A stretch of 64,000 nt of DNA from CAJCIT01 sp963771305. Its GTDB lineage: Bacteria; Acidobacteriota; Terriglobia; Bryobacterales; Bryobacteraceae. Shown piece after piece: positions 1-8,577 of this stretch. The stretch is taken from contig CAVYTS010000019.1 in NCBI GenBank assembly GCA_963771305.1, forward strand, positions 124,001-188,000, written 5' to 3'. Both the position numbers and the translations under genes were made by a program. The stretch's first letter is position 1. The number at the start of each line of letters is the position of its first letter. The notes below the pieces were generated by a model. The model saw nothing but the letters and a program-made list of their open reading frames with translations. It made no database searches and had not been told where the DNA came from.

Positions 1-389
1 CTCTTAACGCCCAAATGCTGGGTTGAAATGAACCGCCAGCGGAGTTCGGATCGCAGTGCGCTGAAGATTGCCGGACAAGCCCGTTTATCGTTCCTATTTC
101 CGTGACGCCGAACTTTGTTCGGCGATCCGAAACAGCAAACCAGTTCGGAATATCAGGTCACGGGTATCATCGACCGCCCAGCTTCACCGAGTGATTCTGA
201 CGAGCATAATTGTCTGATCGTCCCTTTAGAACCGGCGCTTATCGGGCTTTCATCTCAGTCTCGGGCTCTTGCCCTTACTTTCGAATCGGTCGCCTGAAGG
301 CCGCCGGGCGTCCTCACATCGTATAACGCGAGGACTGCGGGGCCGCCGTTACCCTGCCGGCCAGCACGTTCGGATTGGTGAGAAGCGCC
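1..389. other. No supported gene
   Basis: Only short open frames occur here and none has recognisable protein content. They read as shadows or chance frames. The stretch lies downstream of the soxR-like gene, which is transcribed towards it. Confidence 0.5.
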
Positions 390-842
390 TCACGTCGATC
401 CTCGTGGGTTGCTCACCCAGTAACGAGGGCCAGGCCCGAGACGGGCCGCCCGATCTCCAGGGTTCGCGAGCTTGCATCGGCCAAGCGACAGGCAGCCGCA
501 ACCGATGCATTCGGTCAGACCCGCCCGGAGGCGCTCGAGCTCGGCCATGCGTTCGTCAATGCGGCTCGTCCAACCGCGAGAGAGCTTGGCCCAGTCGGAA
601 CCCTCCGGGACTCGCCCCTCTGGCAACTTCGCGAGCTCCGCTGCTACTTCATCGAGCGTCATTCCGAGCCGCTGTGCGAAGACAATAAAAGCAATCCGTC
701 GCAACACGGCTCTCGGGAAGCGCCGGTGGCCCGAGCCTGCCCGCTCGGACTTGATAAGGCTCTTTTCCTCGTAGAAGCGAAGGGCCGATGCGGCCACCCC
801 GCTGCGGCGTGCAACCTCGCTGATCGTCAGCAGCGTGGACAT
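390..842 (-). CDS. soxR: SoxR-type redox-sensing MerR-family regulator
   Basis: This 150-aa protein has an N-terminal MerR winged helix (about residues 5-75), a dimerisation helix and a C-terminal cysteine cluster. The cluster reads CIGCGCLSLGRC, with Cys112, Cys115, Cys117 and Cys123. The C-x2-C-x-C-x5-C spacing is the SoxR [2Fe-2S] ligand signature, and the following NPGD also fits SoxR. Known SoxR proteins sense redox-cycling compounds or superoxide through this cluster and activate promoters with overlong spacers. The gene is divergent from the SDR/QueA-like cassette, and the shared intergenic region holds a matching operator. Control of that cassette is inferred from this arrangement. 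Non-enteric SoxR proteins usually regulate small detoxification sets directly, without SoxS. Confidence 0.92.
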   Translation of the reverse strand: MSTLLTISEVARRSGVAASALRFYEEKSLIKSERAGSGHRRFPRAVLRRIAFIVFAQRLGMTLDEVAAELAKLPEGRVPEGSDWAKLSRGWTSRIDERMAELERLRAGLTECIGCGCLSLGRCKLANPGDRAARLGPGPRYWVSNPRGST

Positions 843-868
843 TGCCCAAAAAATATCACAAATACGTC

Positions 869-899
869 TTTACTTCAAGTTAACTTTAACTTGTAGTAT
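869..899 (+). promoter_or_regulatory. SoxR-type promoter/operator with 19-bp spacer
   Basis: A -35-like TTTACT (869-874) and a -10-like TAGTAT (894-899) are separated by 19 bp, the overlong spacing typical of MerR-family activated promoters. The spacer holds a perfect inverted repeat, CAAGTTAA (876-883), CT, TTAACTTG (886-893). Its core closely resembles the known SoxR box, which contains CAAGTTAACTTG. It points at the gene starting at 950 and sits about 30 bp upstream of the divergent soxR start. Confidence 0.85.
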
Positions 900-949
900 G
901 GAATTGATAGTAGGCTTAACAGCCGCCGGAGCGGACGAGGAGAGCTCGA

Positions 950-1414
950 ATGATCACATCTAAACTGCATGAAATCAACACCTCAGCACAAGTCGAAGTG
1001 GTGCGCGGTGAGGTCGGGAGTTGGCAGGGCGTCACTGTTTATGAACACCGTTTTGGCGGGATCGAGTTCCGGATTGGACGCACGATCGGAGAAGTTATCT
1101 GCCGGTCATTGCGTTTCGAGCAGATCTCGCCCGAATCCGCGCGACAACAGATGCTCGGTTTCCTGCCACCCGGCATGGTAGATGCGGTGCTGGACGGTTG
1201 GTGGGTCGACGACGGCACCCGCGCGCTCAACTACGTCGAGTGGATTAATGAGGACGCACATATTCAGGCCCTGGCGAAGTCCGGGCGTGGGACCACCGGT
1301 CCCGGACCGAAGTGGCTCCGCGTGAAGACCTCCCCTTGGGTCGTCGCCAACGGATTCAAGCGATATCAGTTCCGTCAGAGTCTCGTCCGATCCCGGCAAT
1401 CGAAAGCAGCATAA
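950..1414 (+). CDS. Mosaic small protein: DUF5519-like / NmrA-tail-like / ABM-like segments
   Basis: This 154-aa protein has an ATG start behind GAGGAG (937-942). It is the first gene of the SoxR-box cassette. Residues about 20-45 (GVTVYEHRFGGIEFRIGR) resemble the start of the DUF5519 'luciferase domain' family. Residues about 45-85 (RSLRFEQISPESARQQ and on to LDGWW) resemble the C-terminal tail of NmrA-type NAD(P)H-binding proteins. The remainder (ALNYVEWINEDAH onward) resembles the tail of antibiotic-biosynthesis-monooxygenase-like proteins. These are memory-based resemblances. If right, the gene is an in-frame fusion of three partial genes. Monooxygenases and NmrA reductases are typical SoxR targets. 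No catalytic function can be assigned. Confidence 0.6.
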   Translation: MITSKLHEINTSAQVEVVRGEVGSWQGVTVYEHRFGGIEFRIGRTIGEVICRSLRFEQISPESARQQMLGFLPPGMVDAVLDGWWVDDGTRALNYVEWINEDAHIQALAKSGRGTTGPGPKWLRVKTSPWVVANGFKRYQFRQSLVRSRQSKAA

Positions 1415-1426
1415 AGGAGGTTTCAA

Positions 1427-2170
1427 ATGTTTGAGGACTCAGATCATCTCCTGAACGAATTTTGTGGTTTGCGAGTGGCCATCACAGGCGGTACCTCCGG
1501 TCTTGGACTCGCTCTGGTACGGGAGTTGCTCATTCGTAGCGCGCAGGTCGCGTTTGTAGCGCGCCGGCGCGACGGTGTGGAACGCGTCGTGCGCGAACAC
1601 CCCGGCGCACACGGCATTGTCGGCGACGTGTCGAAGAAGGATGACATTCATCCCATCGCGATTCAAATTCTGGGTGCGCTCGGAGGGCTTGACGTTTTCG
1701 TCAATAACGCCTCGGATCTTGGGCCGGCACCGCTCGCCCTGCTGGCGGATACCGAGTGCGAAGACCTGGAGCGCGCCCTTCGGACGAACGTGTTGGGGCC
1801 GTTCCGGCTGACAAAAGTGCTGTTGGGAGCGCTGGCCTCTTCCGCCCGTGAGGGCTCCGGAGCCGTGGTCTTGAACGTTTCGAGCGATGCCGCCATTAAT
1901 CCGTATCCGCGTTGGGGCGCCTACGGCGCGAGCAAGGCTGCCCTACACCATTTGAGCCGGATCTGGAACGAAGAACTGACGGCGGAGGGCATCCGCGTCC
2001 TGTCGCTCGATCCGGGGGATATGGATACACCGTTGCACGCGATGGCGATGCCCGATGCAGATCCATCTGAACTAAAGCGCCCCCAGACCGCAGCGCGCGA
2101 ACTTGCTGACGCAATCGGTGAACTGCTCTTATCCATTCACCGGAGCGTCGCGGAAGTGGTGGTGCGATGA
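1427..2170 (+). CDS. Short-chain dehydrogenase/reductase (SDR)
   Basis: This 247-aa classical SDR has the cofactor loop GGTSGLG (residues 21-27), NNAS at about 93-96, serines near 152-153 and the catalytic YGASK (Tyr166, Lys170). The Rossmann strand and the basic ARRR after beta2 suggest NADP(H). The length is normal for the family. A strong AAAGGAGGT ribosome site lies just before the ATG. The gene starts 12 bp after the mosaic gene and its stop overlaps the next start, so the three genes are probably co-transcribed. The substrate is unknown. Reduction of a quinone or carbonyl redox-cycler would suit SoxR control, but that is inference. Confidence 0.9.
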   Translation: MFEDSDHLLNEFCGLRVAITGGTSGLGLALVRELLIRSAQVAFVARRRDGVERVVREHPGAHGIVGDVSKKDDIHPIAIQILGALGGLDVFVNNASDLGPAPLALLADTECEDLERALRTNVLGPFRLTKVLLGALASSAREGSGAVVLNVSSDAAINPYPRWGAYGASKAALHHLSRIWNEELTAEGIRVLSLDPGDMDTPLHAMAMPDADPSELKRPQTAARELADAIGELLLSIHRSVAEVVVR

Positions 2171-3243
2171 CCGCAGCCCATCTGCCAATCCAGCGCCCAC
2201 GACAGGCAAAGCTGCTCGCTCTTGATAGCCACGGAAAGATCCGTCATCTGGCGCGATCGAAGGTCATGGATCTCTTCCATCCTGGTGATCTGGTGATCGC
2301 GAACGATGCAGCCACACTGCCAGCGAGCCTTTCGGGGGAGCACTTGCGGACTGGCCGGTTCATCGAAGTGCGTCTAGCCGCTCGGCGCTCGCTCGCAGCC
2401 GATAGTATCCGTCACTGCAACGCAGTTGTTTTTGGGACGGGGGACTTCCGCATCCGTACCGAAGATCGGCCAAAGCCCCCGGAACTGATGACCGGCGACC
2501 GGCTAGCGCTAGGGGTGTTGCGAGCCACTGTGGAGGCGATCCTGGGGCATCCTAGGCTCGTGCGGCTCGCTTTCGACGGTTCGCTCACCGGGATCTGGGA
2601 GGGCATTGCGCGCGACGGCCGCCCGATCCAGTACTCACACATCACCAGACCCTTGGCGCTCTGGGACGTTTGGACACCGATCGCCGGTCCGCCGGTCGCG
2701 TTCGAGTCCCCCTCGGCCGGCTTCGTCCTTGACTGGAACGTCTTGGCGTCGCTAAAGCGGCAGAAGGTTCAGTTCGCAACGATCACTCACGCCGCGGGCA
2801 TCTCCTCTACTGGTGATGGCGAGTTGGACGCGCTCCTGCCGTTTGCCGAACCATACCACATTCCCCTAACCACTGCCCTGGCAGTCCGCCATGCCAAGAT
2901 GCGAGGAGGGCGTGTTATCGCGGTTGGCACGACGGTTGTGCGGGCGCTGGAACATGCGGCTCAATCCGATAGTTTCGTGCGGTCAGGATTTGGATTGGCG
3001 ACGCAGCGGATTGGCACCGACACCCCACTGCGCCTGGTTGATGCAATTCTCTCCGGCACGCACGAACCCGGTACCGGCCATTACCATTTGTTGCGCGCCT
3101 TCGTGGACGACGCAACCCTTCGTGGCCTAGACCGGGAACTGAACCTCCACAGCTATCGTACCCACGAATTCGGCGATTCTATTTTCGTTGAACGGAACGC
3201 ACGCGGCGTAGAATCCTCGGAGCAGCATTTTCCCGCAGCGTAG
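2167..3243 (+). CDS. Divergent QueA-like SAM:tRNA ribosyltransferase-isomerase paralogue
   Basis: This 358-aa protein is close to QueA in length. QueA transfers and isomerises the ribosyl group of S-adenosylmethionine onto preQ1-tRNA to make epoxyqueuosine. Family landmarks seen are GDLVIANDAATLPASL, then SAGF in place of the usual PTAGLHF, GGRVIAVGTTVVRALEHAA, and a C-terminal HEFGDSIFVE. Canonical TLHVGxGTF is replaced by THAAGISSTG, and TNFHLP by TGHYHLL. The start overlaps the SDR stop (ATGA), so translation is coupled. No other queuosine gene is visible. The changed motifs and the SoxR-type promoter suggest a paralogue with another substrate; this is inference. Confidence is high for the fold and low for the reaction. 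Confidence 0.82.
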   Translation: MTAAHLPIQRPRQAKLLALDSHGKIRHLARSKVMDLFHPGDLVIANDAATLPASLSGEHLRTGRFIEVRLAARRSLAADSIRHCNAVVFGTGDFRIRTEDRPKPPELMTGDRLALGVLRATVEAILGHPRLVRLAFDGSLTGIWEGIARDGRPIQYSHITRPLALWDVWTPIAGPPVAFESPSAGFVLDWNVLASLKRQKVQFATITHAAGISSTGDGELDALLPFAEPYHIPLTTALAVRHAKMRGGRVIAVGTTVVRALEHAAQSDSFVRSGFGLATQRIGTDTPLRLVDAILSGTHEPGTGHYHLLRAFVDDATLRGLDRELNLHSYRTHEFGDSIFVERNARGVESSEQHFPAA

Positions 3244-3837
3244 GCTTCAAGCAGACTGCCTGTCGTTCGGACGGCACCTTCTCGCAGGCTCATTTTGCTT
3301 GTAACGTCAGAACCAACCATCAACATCCACGAACCTCTTCAAATATCAACCGGATACGACGTGCTGGTAAGGAACGAGTTGTCTTTGCGGTGCCGTGACT
3401 GCCTCGTCTGACTATTTTGGAGCTTCGTACAAGAAATGAACGGCGCGCCAGCGGACAGAATCGAAAGGCCCGAGAATGCAGAGCATTTTTAGCTCGGCGG
3501 CGCGGCGGGTGGATGTTCAGGTGCATGGCAAAGTGTCAACGCCGCGACGGTGGGCTAAAAATGGATTGGACTAAGCCGCCGCACCGCAGCTCGGGCTATG
3601 GGTGTTGAATGATCCACCTTGGCTCGCGAATACGCTAAGAGTCGGCGGTAGCTGGCGCTGGATTGGCGATAACGATGCCAGGTGGCGACTCGACGTAACC
3701 GAGGAGCGAGACGAGCGGGTCTCTTCGGCCTTGCTCGAACGCGCCACAACAAAACGGTTGCGCTTCGAACAACACTTCGCCGCTGCCCTGGCGAAGTCCA
3801 GGCATCGAGTCTCGAGTTCGAAAGAGCGAGCGGCGGA
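3244..3837. other. Intergenic, no gene recognised; possible IS91 end hairpin
   Basis: Short open frames here carry no recognisable protein features. At 3787-3802, CCTGG-cgaagt-CCAGG forms a five-bp hairpin just beyond the IS91-like transposase stop. It could be part of that element's terminus, since IS91 ends carry hairpins, but no boundary can be fixed. Confidence 0.35.
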
Positions 3838-5043
3838 TCATGATGAGTCGATGATCAGCAGAGAATAGTCGGGACACCGCGGCAGCATCGCGATCGACAC
3901 CATGCGACCACGCCGGCATTGCGGACACTGCCGCAACGAACTGCCCATGAGAGCTTCGCATCGGTCGCGGTAGCCCTGCTCGACCGCGAGCACGCTGTGC
4001 TGGTCAGGCATGTGCATGCCAAGCAGGCGGCGGCATTGGGCGAGTTTCTCTTGCCGATAGCGGTTTCCCAGGAGACCGTAGTAGCGGGTGCGTTGGAGGC
4101 CGTTCGGTAACACGTGCAGTAAGAAACGCCGGATGAATTCATCGGCCGACAAGGTCATCGTTTTCACTTGGCCGCCAGTTCGATAATCTTTCCACTGAAA
4201 TCAAACTTGACCGTTTTCGATATCGAGCAGGCGGTTGTTAGAGATAGCAACGCGGTGAGTGTATCGGCCCACGTAGTCGAGTACTTGCTGGGGTCCGGCG
4301 AACGGGCGCTTGGCATAGACTACCCATTCGGGTTCTTTCCATTCTGCGATGTGCCGGGCGAAAACGGGACGTTCGCGAAGTCGCTCTAGGCGCCCGAAAA
4401 ACTGCAATTTCCCCGAATCGAATAGCTTCTGCAAAGGATTCCAGGAACAGGCGTCGGAAAGCTGCGACAGAACGCGGACGGGCAAAAAGAAGTTCGGCCG
4501 GCAAGAGATCCACCGTTGCCCATCGGGCGAGAGCCCACCGCCGGGCACGACACAATGCAAGTGCGGATGAAATTGGAGGTTCTGCTCCCAACTGTGAAGC
4601 ACGGCGAAGAAGCCGATTTCCGCTCCCAGATGCTGGGGATCGGCGGCGATGATTTTTAGCGTCTCTGCTGTGGTCCGGAAGAGGATGTCATAGACCACCT
4701 CTTTGTTCTGGGAGGCGATCGCGGCAATCTCTTCCGGGACGGTGAATACGACGTGAAAGTACGGGCAGTCAAGCAGCTCGGCTTGACGATCCTCGACCCA
4801 CTGCGCTCGAGCAAGCGATTGGCATTTTGGGCAATGGCGATCACGGCAGCTGTTGAAGCAATTTCGCTCATGGCCGCACTCGTCGCATCGCTCGAGATGG
4901 CCTCCTAAGGCGGCCGTTCGGCACAGCTCAATTGCGGACATGACGCGCCGCTGCGCGGTGGACATCGACGCACCATGCTTTTGTCGATAGGTGGCGCCGT
5001 AGCGGCGAAAGACATCCGCCACTTCCAGCTTCGGCCGATCCAT
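3838..5043 (-). pseudogene. IS91-family transposase with in-frame TGA
   Basis: The chosen start is the ATG at 5043, which gives MDRPKLEVADVFRRYG. A zinc-binding CDECGHERNCFNSC-type module follows, then the HUH motif HPHLHCV and the Y2 motif DYVGRYTHR. The frame stops at TGA (4201-4203) after LLDIENGQV. It continues in the same frame as FQWKDYRTGGQVKTMTLS and runs to 3838, ending with the family's C-terminal domain. Without the stop the protein would be about 401 aa, full size. A single CGA-to-TGA change (Arg to stop) explains it. The frame extending upstream to 5400 is a shadow over the recombinase gene. Confidence 0.88.
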
Positions 5044-5054
5044 GAGCCCGTCGC

Positions 5055-5936
5055 TCAGAAATACTGAGGCGTGGTGGGCTTGGGCGCAACGGGAACAGGG
5101 CGAGGTAGCAGGTCGAGCGGACTCGATGTCGAGCACACTTTGCTGGTCGCGATGCGCAGCTAACGTGCTGTGGTCGCCAGGCTGCGGTGACCGAGCAATA
5201 ACTGAATGGTGCGAACATCGGTGCCGGATTCTAGCAGATGAACTGCGAAAGAATGCCGCAAACTGTGAGGCGTAATGGGCTTCGGAATGGGGCAACGACG
5301 ACGAGCTTTTTGACACGCTTGCTCCACAGCATCCGTGCTGATGTGCCGGCCAGGAATATCGCCTGGGAAGAGCCACGGTTTGGGTCTTTCCACTCGCCAC
5401 CAGTCACGCAGGACCTCCAGCAGCTTCGGGGACAACATCACGTACCGATCCTTCCGGCCCTTTCCTTGATCGACGCGAATCACCATCCGCGCGCTATCAA
5501 TGTCAGGTGCGGTGAGGCGGACAGCTTCCGAGATGCGCAGGCCGGCCGCGTAGCAAGTGGTCAGGATGGCGCGATGCTTGGTGCCGCCGATGCAGTCGAG
5601 AAACTGTAGGACTTCTTCCGGGCTCAGCACAATGGGCAGCGTTTGCGGCTTCTTGGGCGCCGGGATGACGTCCTCGAAGGTCCAGTCTTTCTTGAGAGAG
5701 ACCTTGTACAGAAAGCGCAGTGCTCCAACGGCGGTGAGAATGGAACTGGGCGCCAGCTTCTTTTCGTTGGTGAGGTACACCTGATAGGCGCGGATCTCCT
5801 CCGGGCCCAGCATTTCCGGTGATTTGTTGAAGTGGCGTGCAAACAGAGAGACCTGTTGCACGTATGACATTTGCGTGTTCAGTGCGAGATTCCGCACCTG
5901 CATGTCTTCGGTCATGCGTTGTCGAAGGGATGTCAT
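5055..5936 (-). pseudogene. IS91-associated tyrosine recombinase with amber at the catalytic tyrosine
   Basis: The start is set at the ATG at 5936 because AAGGAG lies 8 nt upstream of it. The protein has a SAM-like N-terminal domain and the tyrosine-recombinase residues: Arg in AAGLRISEA, Lys in GKGRKDR, HSLRH and LLLGHRSLATTAR. The next codon (259), where the family has the nucleophilic tyrosine (TTARY), is TAG at 5160-5162. The same frame continues as LRIATSKVCSTSSPLDLLPR to a TGA at 5055-5057, just before the transposase ATG. One substitution (TAC/TAT to TAG) therefore removes the catalytic residue. Confidence 0.88.
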
Positions 5937-6347
5937 AAGGGACTCCTTTGCGAAATGGGATGTGCTGCGAGCAGCCACTCAATACTTCCGCAAAAATGGA
6001 GTCCTCAAAGTACAGATGAAAAACAGAGCACAGATAGCGGCCGTTCTTCCATCCGTGCTCCTACTACCGAAATCCCGCGAAGCGGGTTAGTCCAAGTCTC
6101 GTTATGGGAGATCACTGTCCGGGGAACTGCCCGTGGTTGCAGACCGTGTGGCAGCTTTCGCTACCGATATTAACTGATATCGTCCTGAATTCGTTACCGA
6201 TATCAAACCCAAGAACGTCTCCAACCGGAGATTCATTCGTTCGGAGAGTCGTCGTCTGAGAGTAACTGAAAATCGGTCTACAATTGGCACAGATGTGCAG
6301 AGTACCCGGATTTTCCGGGGAGCGAACAAATTCACAGGGGAGGGATC
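5937..6347. other. Intergenic region, no gene
   Basis: This 411-bp stretch holds the upstream end of the IS91-like element and the leader of the kelch-protein gene. A near-direct repeat of ACCGATAT(T/C)AA occurs around 6162 and 6196. GGGAGGG just before the ATG at 6348 is the likely ribosome site. Nothing else is recognised. Confidence 0.4.
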
Positions 6348-8111
6348 ATGAGGAATTTCCCGGGTGTAGCGTTTTCGTTCACGGTCCTGCTCGCGGCCAT
6401 CCAGCCACTCTCGGCCCAGGTCCAAGGTCAATGGGCAAGTACTGGCGCCCTGCAAAACGCGCGCGAGTTGAACGCCCAGGTGCTGATGGCCAGTGGAAAG
6501 GTCCTTTCGGTCGGGGGAATTGATAACAACGGTAATCTTCTTGCCTCGGCGGAGGTCTACAGCAGCGGCCCCGGCACCTGGTCCCTCATCGCCAGCATGG
6601 CAGAGGCCCGTTATCTGTTTCCCGCCGTTCGGTTGACGAGCGGAAAGATCCTGGTCTCTGGTGGGCTCGGGGCCGCTGGCACGGTGTTGGGTGCGGCGGA
6701 GTTGTATGATCCAACCACCGGAGCTTGGTCGTCAGCGAGCTCCCTTTCCGTGGCGCGCTTTGGGCACACGGCGACCCTGCTCCAAAGCGGGAAGGTGTTG
6801 GTGGCCGGCGGCTGCACGACGAGCACCTGCAGCACAGACACGTCGGTAAGCGAACTCTATGATCCGGCGTCGAACAGTTGGTCGACGACAGGCAGTCTCA
6901 ACACGGCTCGCGATTACCACACGGCCTTGCGGCTGAAAACTGGGAAGGTGTTGGTCATCGGAGGCTCCACCGGAACCGTCACCGCTACCTGCGAACTCTA
7001 CGATCCCTCCAACGGAACGTGGAGCAATGTGGCCAGTATGAATGTCGCTCGCTACCTCAACGGTACTACCCTCCTGCCGGATGGCAAGGTGCTGGTCACT
7101 GGCGGTACCCAGTCTCGCTACCCCATAAACTCGGCAGAACTCTACGACCCCTCCGCCAACATGTGGACCCTAACCGGGAACATGACGAGTGGGCATTACG
7201 CTCACACGGCCACGCTTCTCACGGACGGCACCGTTCTGGTGGTGGGCGGAGAGGGGCAGTCAATTAGCTGCGGAAAAGATTGCACTAGTTATATCCCAAC
7301 CGCAGCGGCAGAGATTTTTAACGAAGCCGCAGACAAATTCACTGCGACGGAGAGCCTGAGCCGGGCGCAGGCGTATCATTCGGCGACCCTGGTGGCGCCG
7401 GGACGGGTTTTGGCGGACGGCGGAATTGGTACTACCAATGTGTGCTGTGTAGTCATAAGCTCCGCCTCAATCTATACCCCGCTCACGATGACGTTTTCCG
7501 CTACAAGCCTGAGCTTCGGCGTCCTGCAGATAGGACTCACGAGTGCTTCCCAAAGCGTAACGGTGACCAACGTCAGCAGTCACTCGGTCACCTTCACCAG
7601 CATTGTGAGCAGCGGAGACTTCTCCCAGAACAACACATGCCCCGCCACGCTGAACGCGGGCCAGAACTGCGCAATCACCGTCAGCTTCACGCCAACCGGG
7701 GTGGGAACCCGCAACGGCGCAATTACCCTCGAGGACGATGACCCGGGCAGCCCCACCCAGACCATCACGCTGACGGGTACTGGCGCAGCCGAGGCGATAA
7801 CTTTGCTCCCCAGCAAACTCAGCTTCCCGGGTCAGACCCCAGGCACTAGCAGTTCGCCAATGAGCATCACCTTGTATAACGACGGCACGTCGGCGGTCAA
7901 CATCACGAACGTCGCCATTTCCCCCGCCAATCGTACTTTTACCCAAACCAACACCTGCCCGTCGACTTTGAATCCCAACACGAGCTGCGTCATTCAGGTG
8001 GTTTTCAGACCACCCGACTCTGGCAAGTATCGCGCAACACTGTCGGTATCCGACACGGACAAAAGCAGTCCCCAGACAGCTTCCCTTTCTGGTGTGGGTC
8101 TCAACAACTAG
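6348..8111 (+). CDS. Secreted kelch-repeat protein with two ASH ('choice-of-anchor D') domains
   Basis: This 587-aa protein has a cleavable signal peptide (residues 1-23, ending LSAQ). Residues about 28-375 hold six or seven kelch-type blades with recurring SGKVLxxGG, AELYDPxxxxW and ARxxHTATLL phrases. Two Ig-like ASH domains follow at about 380-485 and 490-587, each with NTCPATLN/NTCPSTLN and a C-x5-6-C pair. The protein is predicted to be exported and to act as a propeller-type binding or scaffold protein; no enzyme active site is visible. Such fusions are frequent in acidobacteria and their roles are mostly unknown. The gene appears monocistronic, flanked by the IS91 relic and a 466-bp gap. 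Confidence 0.9.
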   Translation: MRNFPGVAFSFTVLLAAIQPLSAQVQGQWASTGALQNARELNAQVLMASGKVLSVGGIDNNGNLLASAEVYSSGPGTWSLIASMAEARYLFPAVRLTSGKILVSGGLGAAGTVLGAAELYDPTTGAWSSASSLSVARFGHTATLLQSGKVLVAGGCTTSTCSTDTSVSELYDPASNSWSTTGSLNTARDYHTALRLKTGKVLVIGGSTGTVTATCELYDPSNGTWSNVASMNVARYLNGTTLLPDGKVLVTGGTQSRYPINSAELYDPSANMWTLTGNMTSGHYAHTATLLTDGTVLVVGGEGQSISCGKDCTSYIPTAAAEIFNEAADKFTATESLSRAQAYHSATLVAPGRVLADGGIGTTNVCCVVISSASIYTPLTMTFSATSLSFGVLQIGLTSASQSVTVTNVSSHSVTFTSIVSSGDFSQNNTCPATLNAGQNCAITVSFTPTGVGTRNGAITLEDDDPGSPTQTITLTGTGAAEAITLLPSKLSFPGQTPGTSSSPMSITLYNDGTSAVNITNVAISPANRTFTQTNTCPSTLNPNTSCVIQVVFRPPDSGKYRATLSVSDTDKSSPQTASLSGVGLNN

Positions 8112-8577
8112 GGTCGAGATCAAAGGATAGAAGCTTGCGCCCATAGGATTGTCGAAACCTGCCTGCGCATCTGCCTGATATAACGGCATGCCGCCGAAGT
8201 AGGACTACTCTGAATCTCTCAAAGCTACGGCGTTCGAGGAAGTGCGTCACATTGCCCTAACGTCACCTTCGACAAGACTCGGGCCCTATCCTGTTGGCTT
8301 CCGATAATACAAAATATCGACACCGAATTCGGGCACCACTTCGTCTATCATCCAGGACCGCAGGAACGGCGGTGTGATCTCAGGGGGAAGACGGCGCCGG
8401 CCAAACACTCAGCGAGTTTTCCCAAGGACCTGACTGTTACTTTAGTCTTGTGCCTCTCCAAACCCGGCTCTCTCACACGTTTTGGCTCGGAGCCGGTCGA
8501 TTGATTTTCTCCCCTTCCGCGATGCCTGTCGTGTTTCCCAAGTTGAAAGCACACCCATAGACTGAAAGGTCCTCCTC
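8112..8577. other. Intergenic region, no gene
   Basis: This 466-bp stretch separates two secreted-protein genes on the same strand. The frames within it are short and without recognisable content. It presumably contains the promoter of the gene at 8578, but no convincing -35/-10 pair was found. Confidence 0.4.

Larger units (their letters stand above)
3787..6086 (-). mobile_element. IS91-like element (recombinase + HUH transposase), inactivated
   Basis: Two genes on the minus strand, a tyrosine recombinase followed about 11 bp later by an IS91-family Y2/HUH transposase, form the usual recombinase-plus-transposase arrangement of one IS91 subgroup. Each is broken by a single in-frame stop. Small hairpins lie outside the genes at 3787-3802 and 6074-6086 (CCCGC-GAA-GCGGG) and may mark the ends. 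IS91 elements lack inverted repeats and target duplications, so the boundaries given are approximate. Confidence 0.7.

Noticed and set aside
375..896. Plus-strand open frame across the soxR region
   Set aside because: It is antisense to the SoxR gene, whose cysteine cluster and operator are unambiguous.
7467..8189. Minus-strand frame of 240 codons
   Set aside because: It is antisense to the ASH domains of the kelch protein and has no family features.
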